Positions 29,917 through 35,358 of a stretch of 37,138 nt of DNA are shown piece by piece. Made by a program: the position numbers and the translations under genes. Source of the stretch: Streptomyces hydrogenans (GTDB lineage Bacteria; Actinomycetota; Actinomycetes; Streptomycetales; Streptomycetaceae); contig NZ_BNBS01000080.1 in NCBI RefSeq assembly GCF_014656075.1, positions 1 through 37,138 on the forward strand, written 5' to 3'. The notes under the pieces were generated by a model, which worked only from the letters and a program-made list of their open reading frames with translations, was not told the DNA's origin and did not search any database. Every line of letters starts with the position of its first letter. The stretch's first letter is position 1.

Positions 29917-31011
29917 TCAGGAGAGGCGCTTGACCGCCGCCGCGACGCGCTCGTCCGTCGCCGTGAAGGCCACCCGCACGAAGCGGGCGCCCGCCTCGCC
30001 GTAGAAGTCGCCCGGGGCCACCAGGACGCCCTTCTCCGCCAGGTACGCCACCGTGTCCCAGCAGGGCTCGTCGCGGGTCGCCCACAGGTAGAGGCTCGCC
30101 TCGGAGTGCTCGATGCGGAAGCCGTGGGCCTCCAGGGCCGCCTTCAGGGCGGCGCGCCGGGCCGCGTACCGCTCCCGCTGCTCGGCGACGTGCGCGTCGT
30201 CGCCGAGGGCGGCGACCGTGGCGGCCTGGACCGGCGCCGCCGTCATCATGCCGCCGTGCTTGCGGATCTGGAGCAGCTCGCCGAGGACGGCCGCGTCACC
30301 GGCGATGAACGCCGCGCGGTAGCCCGCCAGGTTGGAACGCTTGGAGAGCGAGTGGACGGCGACGATCCCCTCGTACGAGCCGCCGCAGACGTCCGGGTGC
30401 AGGACCGACACCGGGTCGGCCTCCCAGCCCAGTTCGAGGTAGCACTCGTCGGAGAAGACGAGGACGCCGTGCTCGCGGGCCCAGGCCACGATCCGGGTCA
30501 GCTCGTCCTTCGGCAGCACCTCGCCCGTGGGGTTGGACGGGGAGTTGAGCCAGAGCAGCTTCAGGCCGGCCGGGTCGAGCTCGGTCGGGTCGTCGTAGAC
30601 GACCGCCTCCGCACCGCAGAGCCGCGCGCCGACCTCGTACGTCGGGTAGGCGAGCCGCGGGTAGGCCACCTTGTCGCCGGCGCCGAGTCCCAGCTGGGTC
30701 GGCAGCCAGGCGACGAGCTCCTTGGAGCCGACCACGGGCAGCACGTTCTCGTGGGCGAAGCCGGTCGCGCCGAGGCGCCGCCCGCACCAGTCGGTGAGCG
30801 CGTCGCGCAGCGCCGGCGTGCCCCAGACCGTCGGATAGCCCGGCGAGTCCGCCGCGGCCACCAGGGCCTCCTGGATCAGCGCGGGAACCGGGTCGACCGG
30901 CGTGCCGACCGACAGGTCCACGATCCCGTCCGGGTGCGCCAGGGCCGTCTTCTTGTACGGCTCCAGCTTGTCCCAGGGGAAGACGGGCAGGCGCGAAGAG
31001 ACTGCGCTCAC
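29917..31011 (-). CDS. dapC: N-succinyldiaminopimelate aminotransferase
   Basis: This 364-residue class I/II PLP aminotransferase is the actinobacterial DapC type: FPWDKLEPYKKTA near the start, SVGTPVDPVP, LNSPSNPTGE (Asn160), FSDECYLELGWE (Asp188, Tyr191), and SLSKRSNLAGYR with Lys224 as the PLP Schiff base. It forms N-succinyl-LL-diaminopimelate from the keto precursor with glutamate as donor, the step before DapE. GTG at 31009-31011 is the usual family start (MSAVSSRLP), with GAGGAAG about 13 nt upstream. It follows the ferredoxin gene by 91 bp with a strong hairpin between, the same order as fdxC-dapC in mycobacteria. Confidence 0.94.
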   Translation of the reverse strand: MSAVSSRLPVFPWDKLEPYKKTALAHPDGIVDLSVGTPVDPVPALIQEALVAAADSPGYPTVWGTPALRDALTDWCGRRLGATGFAHENVLPVVGSKELVAWLPTQLGLGAGDKVAYPRLAYPTYEVGARLCGAEAVVYDDPTELDPAGLKLLWLNSPSNPTGEVLPKDELTRIVAWAREHGVLVFSDECYLELGWEADPVSVLHPDVCGGSYEGIVAVHSLSKRSNLAGYRAAFIAGDAAVLGELLQIRKHGGMMTAAPVQAATVAALGDDAHVAEQRERYAARRAALKAALEAHGFRIEHSEASLYLWATRDEPCWDTVAYLAEKGVLVAPGDFYGEAGARFVRVAFTATDERVAAAVKRLS

Positions 31012-31046
31012 GGGTTGGCTCACTTCCTCGTACGTACGCGATACGC

Positions 31047-31084
31047 CTCGGTCCCGCACGGCGGCGGAGCCGTACGGGACCGAG
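31047..31084 (-). terminator. Hairpin between ferredoxin gene and dapC
   Basis: A 10-bp stem CTCGGTCCCG/CGGGACCGAG (31047-31056 with 31075-31084) continues, after one mismatch, with ACGGC/GCCGT around a 6-nt loop. It should reduce read-through from the strongly translated ferredoxin gene into dapC. Confidence 0.8.
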
Positions 31085-31102
31085 AGCGGGTGCAGCGAAA
31101 GA

Positions 31103-31423
31103 TCAGCCGTTCTGCGGCGGCAGGGCGGCGATGAAGGGGTGGTCGCGGTCGATCTCACCGAGCTTGGAAGCGCCACCGGGCGAACCCAGGTCGTCGAAGA
31201 ACTCGACGTTCGCCTTGTAGTAGTCCTTCCACTCCTCCGGGGTGTCGTCCTCGTAGAAGATCGCCTCGACCGGGCACACCGGCTCACAGGCTCCACAGTC
31301 GACGCACTCGTCCGGGTGGATGTAGAGAGATCGCTTGCCCTCGTAGATGCAGTCGACGGGGCACTCCTCGATGCAAGCCTTGTCCTTGACGTCGACACAA
31401 GGCTGCGCGATGACGTAGGTCAC
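31103..31423 (-). CDS. fdxA: Seven-iron ferredoxin (3Fe-4S + 4Fe-4S)
   Basis: This 106-residue protein has the cysteine pattern of Azotobacter FdI-type ferredoxins: Cys9, Cys17 and Cys50 for the 3Fe-4S cluster, Cys21, Cys40, Cys43 and Cys46 for the 4Fe-4S cluster, and an extra Cys25. The surrounding sequence (YVIAQPCVDVKDKACIEECP, DECVDCGACEPVCPVEAIFY) is typical of actinobacterial FdxA/FdxC. It is a cytoplasmic electron carrier; its partner is not identified here. GTG 31423 has GAGGAGGAAC 6 nt upstream. The likely promoter is TTCGGA-17-GATACT, whose -10 box overlaps that of the divergent GNAT gene. Confidence 0.95.
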   Translation of the reverse strand: MTYVIAQPCVDVKDKACIEECPVDCIYEGKRSLYIHPDECVDCGACEPVCPVEAIFYEDDTPEEWKDYYKANVEFFDDLGSPGGASKLGEIDRDHPFIAALPPQNG

Positions 31424-31486
31424 GCTGTCGTTCCTCCTCGGTAGGGCTGGTCTGCGCGGGAGCGCGGTGTCGTCGATGCCCGCACC

Positions 31487-31516
31487 TAGTATCTCCGTTC
31501 TTGGGGGCGATCCGAA
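31487..31516. promoter_or_regulatory. Overlapping divergent -10 boxes for ferredoxin and GNAT genes
   Basis: The sequence TAGTATC serves as TAGTAT (31487-31492) on the plus strand and GATACT (31488-31493) on the minus strand. The minus-strand promoter also has TTCGGA (31511-31516) at a 17-nt spacing. The two promoters could not be occupied at once. Confidence 0.5.
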
Positions 31517-31535
31517 CAGGAGGGGCGGAGAAGCT

Positions 31536-32591
31536 GTGGAAATCACCGGCGGAGGCCGACTTGAGGTCCGTGTCACCAGGGCTGACGTGGGAAAACGTGT
31601 CTCCGTTCGGTACGTGACGGACTCCGCGTCGGCGGGTGGCCGCTTCACCGACGCGGTCGGGGTTCTCACATCATGGGACGAGGGTGTGCTCACGATCACA
31701 CGAAAGAGCGGCGAGACCGTCCGGATCGCGGAACTCCGCCTGGTCGCGGGCAAGATCGTGCCCCCCGCCCCGGCCCGCCGCGCGGGGCCCGCCGCCACCT
31801 TCCCCGAGCTCTCCCGGGCCGCCGCGCGCGCGTGGCAGCCGGTCGAGAGCGAGGCGCTCGGCGCGTGGACGCTCAGGGCCGCGATCCAGGAGGAGCCGGG
31901 CGAGGCCCGTCCTGGAGGGGCGGTGGCCGGACGACGGGTGGGCTTCACCCGCCGGGCCAACTCGGTCCTCCCCGCGGGCGATCCGGGCCTGCCCGTCGCC
32001 GAGGCCCTGGAGGCCGTGCGCCAGTGGTACGCGGACCGGAGGCTGCCCGCGTACGTCCAGACCGCCACCGGCGCCGAGGGCACCCAGGAACTGCTCTGCG
32101 CCGAGCTGGAGCGGCTCGGCTGGCGGCGCGAGGTCACCGCCGAGCTGCGGATCGGCGCGCTCGCGCCGCTCGCCGACCGGGAGCCGGGCCCCGCCGAGGT
32201 GCGCCTCTCCCGGACGCTCGACGACGCCTGGCTGCACCGGTACCAGCGCTTCACCCGGACGAGCCCGGCGGTGCGGCAGGTGCTCACCTCGGGCCCGAGT
32301 GTGTGGTTCGCGTCCGTCGCGGGCACGGGAGAGGTGCCGGCCGCCATCGGCCGCTGTGTCGTCGACGGCCGCTGGGCGGGTTTCATGGCGGTGGAGGTCG
32401 ACCCGGCGCACCGCCGCCGGGGCCTGGCCACCGCGGTCATGGCCGCCCTCGCCGCACAGGCCCTCGACGAGGGCGCTTCGGCGGCCTGGCTCCAGGTCGA
32501 GGCCGACAACCACGGCGCGCGGGCGCTGTACGAGGGGATGGGCTTCGTGGTGCACCACCACTACCACCACTACCGGCAGGCGGAGGCGTGA
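31536..32591 (+). CDS. GNAT N-acetyltransferase with N-terminal SH3-like domain (Rv0428c type)
   Basis: This 351-residue protein starts with an SH3-like barrel (about 5-70: GKRVSVRYVTD, FTDAVGVLTSWDEGVLTI). A divergent middle region follows (about 100-230). A C-terminal GNAT domain contains MAVEVDPAHRRRGLATAVM, with the acetyl-CoA-binding RRRGLA loop, and ALYEGMGFVVHHHYHHY. The order matches the actinobacterial Rv0428c family. The acyl acceptor is unknown. GTG 31536 is chosen because AGGAGGGG lies upstream; the longer frame to 31467 would run through the promoter. The histidine-rich end HHHYHHY may bind metal, which is speculative. It is followed at once by the transglutaminase-like gene. Confidence 0.88.
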   Translation: MEITGGGRLEVRVTRADVGKRVSVRYVTDSASAGGRFTDAVGVLTSWDEGVLTITRKSGETVRIAELRLVAGKIVPPAPARRAGPAATFPELSRAAARAWQPVESEALGAWTLRAAIQEEPGEARPGGAVAGRRVGFTRRANSVLPAGDPGLPVAEALEAVRQWYADRRLPAYVQTATGAEGTQELLCAELERLGWRREVTAELRIGALAPLADREPGPAEVRLSRTLDDAWLHRYQRFTRTSPAVRQVLTSGPSVWFASVAGTGEVPAAIGRCVVDGRWAGFMAVEVDPAHRRRGLATAVMAALAAQALDEGASAAWLQVEADNHGARALYEGMGFVVHHHYHHYRQAEA

Positions 32592-32598
32592 GCGCGGC

Positions 32599-33456
32599 GT
32601 GAGCGCGGAGGACCCCCTGACACCACCGGCCGGCCGGCCGCCCGACCGGCGGCGGGAGTTCGCGGAGGAGGCCCGGGCCGAGCGGCCCGACCTCGCCCGG
32701 CTCTGCCTGCTGATCTGCGCCGTCGCCGACCCCACCGTCACCGAGCACGACCTCGTCGAGGCCGACGTCGAGCTGGACCGGCTCGCCGGGCTCGTCCCGT
32801 ACGCCACCCGGCACACCGGCGCCTGGAAGGACGAGCTGGCGGCGCTCCTCGGCGGCCGGGAGGGCTTCGAGGGCGTCCCCGCCGACTACCAGCGCCTGGA
32901 GTCCTCCCTCCTCCACGAGGTGCTCCGGCGGCGCCGGGGCCTGCCGATCCTGCTCTCCGTGGTGTGGATGGAGGTCGCCCGCCGGGCCGGCGCGCCCGTG
33001 TACGGCCTCGGCCTGCCCGGCCACTTCGTCGTCGGCTTCGGCGACCCGGCCGACCTCGACCTCGCCGACCCCTTCGCGGGCGGGCGCCCGATGACCGCCG
33101 AGGACGCCGAGCTGCTCGTGGCGAGCGCGACCGGCGAGGCCCTGGACCGCTCGATGCTGCGCCCCGCCGAGCCCGGCGCCATCGTGCTCCGCATCCTCGG
33201 CAACATCCGCGCCTGGGCGACCCCCCGCCCCGAGCACTCCGACGTGGCCCTGTGGGCGGTGGAGCTGGCCCTGCTGCTCCCCTCCCATCCGGCGCGCCTG
33301 CGCTACGAGCGGGCCGAACTCCTGGTCCAGCGCGGGGACTTCCTGACCGGGGCGGCGGAGATGGAGGCGTACGCGCAGATCATGGACGCGGTCGACCCGG
33401 ACACGGCCGCGGCGATCCGCCACCGGGCCCAGGCGGCGCGCGCCCGGCTCAACTAG
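32599..33456 (+). CDS. SirB1-type transglutaminase-like / TPR protein
   Basis: This 285-residue protein matches the Transglut_core2 (SirB1) family: LLHEVLRRRRGLPILLSVVWMEVARRAG followed by GLGLPGHFVVGF. A C-terminal helical TPR-like part follows (ALWAVELALLLPSHPARLRYERAEL). The catalytic Cys of true transglutaminases is not seen in this segment, as is usual in the family, so it may act as a binding module; function is unknown. GTG 32599 lies 8 nt after the GNAT stop, in an 11-bp direct duplication of GCGTGAGCGCG, and the two genes are surely co-transcribed. Its TAG stop (33454-33456) is part of the CTAG that forms the left edge of the palindromic element. Confidence 0.88.
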   Translation: MSAEDPLTPPAGRPPDRRREFAEEARAERPDLARLCLLICAVADPTVTEHDLVEADVELDRLAGLVPYATRHTGAWKDELAALLGGREGFEGVPADYQRLESSLLHEVLRRRRGLPILLSVVWMEVARRAGAPVYGLGLPGHFVVGFGDPADLDLADPFAGGRPMTAEDAELLVASATGEALDRSMLRPAEPGAIVLRILGNIRAWATPRPEHSDVALWAVELALLLPSHPARLRYERAELLVQRGDFLTGAAEMEAYAQIMDAVDPDTAAAIRHRAQAARARLN

Positions 33457-33621
33457 GGCCTGTCCGACCATGGGCGTCGGATCAGGCCGGGTCGTCCGGT
33501 GCGTGCGATCGGCGTGCGGCCGGGGCCTCCTCGTAGCGGCGCTACTCGGGCGTTTCGGCCGTGCGGCGAGCGTGCGTGCCGGACGGGCCGGACCCGACGG
33601 GAATGGTCGGACAGGCCCTAG
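33453..33621. mobile_element. 169-bp palindromic MITE-like element inserted at a stop codon
   Basis: The ends CTAGGGCCTGTCCGACCAT (33453-33471) and its exact complement (33603-33621) are 19-bp perfect terminal inverted repeats. The inner sequence continues as an imperfect palindrome almost to the centre (GTAGC-GGC-GCTAC at 33533-33545), so the entire element can fold into one long hairpin. Several mismatches are G-U pairs in the plus-strand RNA. Both ends carry CTAG, compatible with a 4-bp YTAR-type target duplication as made by IS5-family transposases. There is no transposase frame inside. The left CTAG supplies the TAG stop of the preceding gene. I recall similar elements dispersed in Streptomyces genomes. 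Confidence 0.8.
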
Positions 33622-33631
33622 GGGCGCCGGT

Positions 33632-34417
33632 TCACCCCGCGAGGGAGCGGATCATCGTCATCAGGCGGGCGTGGGTGGCGGTGTCGGCGGCGGCCACGAG
33701 CCCGCGTGCGCCGTCCTCCCCCACCGGGGTGCCGTCGAGGCCGGTGACGACGCAGCCGGCCGCCCGGCAGAGCGCGATGCCGGCGGCGAAGTGGACGCTG
33801 CCGGACAGGTCGCCGCCGTCCGTCACGTACGCGGCCCGGCGTCCCGCCGCCACCCAGGCGAGCGCGAGCGTCGTCGACACCACCCGGGGCCGGAAGCCGG
33901 CGACGAAGTCGGGGTGGGCGAGCAGGTCGACGGCGCGGAAGCCGGGCGCGCCCGGGAACGGCGGGTCCAGGTTCACGTCGACGAGTCCGGTGGCGGCGGT
34001 GGGCGCGAGGACCTCCCCGTCCTCGTCCCAGGCGGTCGTCCCGTCGGTGCGGAACAGGCCGCCGAACGGGTCGGCCACGGCCGCCGCCCCGCCGCGCAGG
34101 GCGACGTTGACGGCCACGAGCTTGTTCCCGACCGCGTAGTTGAGGGTGCCGCAGAGGGGGTCCACGAGCCACTGGCGACGGCCCCCGGCCGCGCCCTGGG
34201 CCCCGCCCTCCTCGCCGAGCACGGCGTCGTCGGGCCGGGCGGCCCGCAGCACGTCCAGAATGGCCCGCTCGGCCGCCAGGTCGGCGGCGGTGGCGAAGTC
34301 GCCCGCGCCCTTGTCGACCCGGTCGAGTTCCCGCCCGTAGAGGCCGCGCACGACCTCGGCACCGGCACGGGCGGCGGTCGCGGCGACCTCGGCGTCGGAG
34401 AGCTCCTGGATGATCAT
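33632..34417 (-). CDS. Inositol-monophosphatase-like protein with altered active site
   Basis: This 261-residue protein has the overall IMPase layout: KGAGDFATAADLAAER (Lys36, Asp40), LGEEGG (Glu69, Glu70) and QWLVDPLCGTLNYAVG at 82-97. The canonical metal motif DPIDGT is DPLCGT here (Asp86 kept, second Asp replaced by Cys89), and the late WDxAA motif is VHFAAG (His209 in place of Asp). Loss of two metal-ligand aspartates suggests different metal use, another reaction, or no catalysis. ATG 34417 follows TACCCT (34424-34429 on this strand) by 6 nt, so the mRNA is probably leaderless. It ends 11 bp from the palindromic element. Confidence 0.85.
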   Translation of the reverse strand: MIIQELSDAEVAATAARAGAEVVRGLYGRELDRVDKGAGDFATAADLAAERAILDVLRAARPDDAVLGEEGGAQGAAGGRRQWLVDPLCGTLNYAVGNKLVAVNVALRGGAAAVADPFGGLFRTDGTTAWDEDGEVLAPTAATGLVDVNLDPPFPGAPGFRAVDLLAHPDFVAGFRPRVVSTTLALAWVAAGRRAAYVTDGGDLSGSVHFAAGIALCRAAGCVVTGLDGTPVGEDGARGLVAAADTATHARLMTMIRSLAG

Positions 34418-34423
34418 GGGCCG

Positions 34424-34429
34424 AGGGTA
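34424..34429 (-). promoter_or_regulatory. -10 box of the leaderless IMPase-like transcript
   Basis: TACCCT on the minus strand ends 6 nt before the ATG. Confidence 0.5.
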
Positions 34430-34495
34430 CGCGGGGCGGGCCGGGAGCCGCCGGGGATTCACCGGGGAGCCACGCCGAGGGGGCGTCAGGAGGGA

Positions 34496-34569
34496 GCGGG
34501 GCGACCGGATTCGAACCGGCGTCCTCCGAGATGCCATCGCGGCGCATTACCTCTGTGCTACGACCCCGC
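34496..34569 (-). tRNA. Noncanonical tRNA-like gene, apparent anticodon GGC
   Basis: On the minus strand the T arm is canonical (GCCGG-TTCGAAT-CCGGT). The D arm is short (GCA...TGC, loop with GGTA), and the anticodon arm CCGCG-ATGGCAT-CTCGG has U33 and A37 around GGC (34533-34535) but a C-U mismatch at 30-40. The acceptor stem GCGGGG-T-CG/CGCCCCGC has 8 bp with a bulged T and continues outward for four more pairs. No CCA is encoded. GGC would read alanine codons, but the acceptor stem lacks the tRNA-Ala G3-U70 pattern, so identity is open. A promoter (TTGGAG-18-TAGACT) ends 13 nt upstream. It may be a real divergent tRNA, a pseudo-tRNA or a tRNA-like regulatory RNA. Confidence 0.65.
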
Positions 34570-34582
34570 TCCCAGGCCCCCG

Positions 34583-34612
34583 AGTCTAGACGTGCCCCGC
34601 GGGCGCCTCCAA
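34583..34612 (-). promoter_or_regulatory. Promoter of the tRNA-like gene
   Basis: TTGGAG (34607-34612) and TAGACT (34583-34588) on the minus strand are spaced by 18 nt. The predicted transcript starts near 34576, about 7 nt before the acceptor stem. Confidence 0.6.
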
Positions 34613-34796
34613 CCGGGTTTTCCCAGGGGCTTCACGGCCGCTCGAAGGAGGAGGAAGCCGTCCCCCGGCCGGGCGGGCGCGAGCAGGACGCGGCGGGCGA
34701 CCGCGCGCCTCGGACCCCGGGGCGGCGGGCGGGTCGGGGGCGATCGGCGGCGTCCGCGTCCGCGCGGCGTGTCCGGGGCGCGGCCGCCTGTCCGAC

Positions 34797-34802
34797 CACA
34801 AT
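34797..34802 (+). promoter_or_regulatory. -10 box of the leaderless DUF1304 transcript
   Basis: CACAAT ends 6 nt before ATG 34809. The preceding 13 bases, GCCTGTCCGACCA (34786-34798), equal part of the terminal repeat of the element at 33453-33621, so the box may derive from a repeat remnant. Confidence 0.45.
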
Positions 34803-34808
34803 GGGTCC

Positions 34809-35171
34809 ATGCCGCTGACCGCCGACATCCTCGTCGCCCTCATCGCGCTCCTGCACTTCTACATCCTCGTGATGGAGATGTTCCTGTGGGAGAAGGAGAC
34901 GGGCCGGCGCTTCTCCGGCTTCGACGCCCGGCTCGCCCGCGAGACGGCCGCCATGGCGGCCAACCAGGGGCTCTACAACGGGTTCCTCGCCGCCGGGCTC
35001 GTCTGGGGGCTCGTCTCCGACGAGCCGACGGGGTTCCGGGTGCGGGTGTTCTTCCTGTCGTGCGTCGTGATCGCCGGGCTGTACGGCGCCGCCACCGCCA
35101 ACCGCCGGATCCTCTACGCGCAGGCGCTGCCCGGCGCGCTCGCCCTGTCCGCGGTGCTCGTCGCCGGGTGA
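34809..35171 (+). CDS. DUF1304 family small membrane protein
   Basis: This 120-residue protein has four predicted membrane helices: DILVALIALLHFYILVMEMF, GLYNGFLAAGLVWGLV, VRVFFLSCVVIAGLYGA and ALPGALALSAVLVAG. The N-terminal HFYILVMEMFLWEK and the central ANQGLYNGFLA are typical of DUF1304 (PF06993). Length agrees with the family. Its function is unknown; it is a small inner-membrane protein often found as a single gene. ATG 34809 lies 6 nt after a -10 box with no ribosome site. Confidence 0.9.
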   Translation: MPLTADILVALIALLHFYILVMEMFLWEKETGRRFSGFDARLARETAAMAANQGLYNGFLAAGLVWGLVSDEPTGFRVRVFFLSCVVIAGLYGAATANRRILYAQALPGALALSAVLVAG

Positions 35172-35305
35172 GGGGCGGGCGGAGGGGACTCCCCCGGCGC
35201 GGTGGCCGCGGGCCGAGAGGCCGCGGTACGGCGGCGAGGGGTGGGGCGGCCCGCCGCGCGGCTCCGGACGCCCGGTGCGGGCTCCGCCGCGGCGCCCGTA
35301 CGCGG

Positions 35306-35339
35306 CCGGCCCCCGGCCTCGGGGGAGGACGGGGGCCGG
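35306..35339. terminator. Convergent hairpin terminator
   Basis: CCGGCCCCCG/CGGGGGCCGG (35306-35315 with 35330-35339) is a perfect 10-bp stem with a 14-nt loop, between the DUF1304 gene and the convergent PG_binding_4 gene. Confidence 0.75.
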
Positions 35340-35358
35340 GCCGGGCGGCGGCGGGGGC

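Noticed and set aside
33470..33631. Coding frame reading through the palindromic element (ending in the style of TGRTRREWSDRP)
   Set aside because: It arises from the repeat itself; the symmetry and both CTAG ends explain the sequence better.
34496..34569. tRNA-linked integration site (attB) for an integrative element
   Set aside because: No integrase gene and no second copy of the tRNA 3' end is visible in the window.
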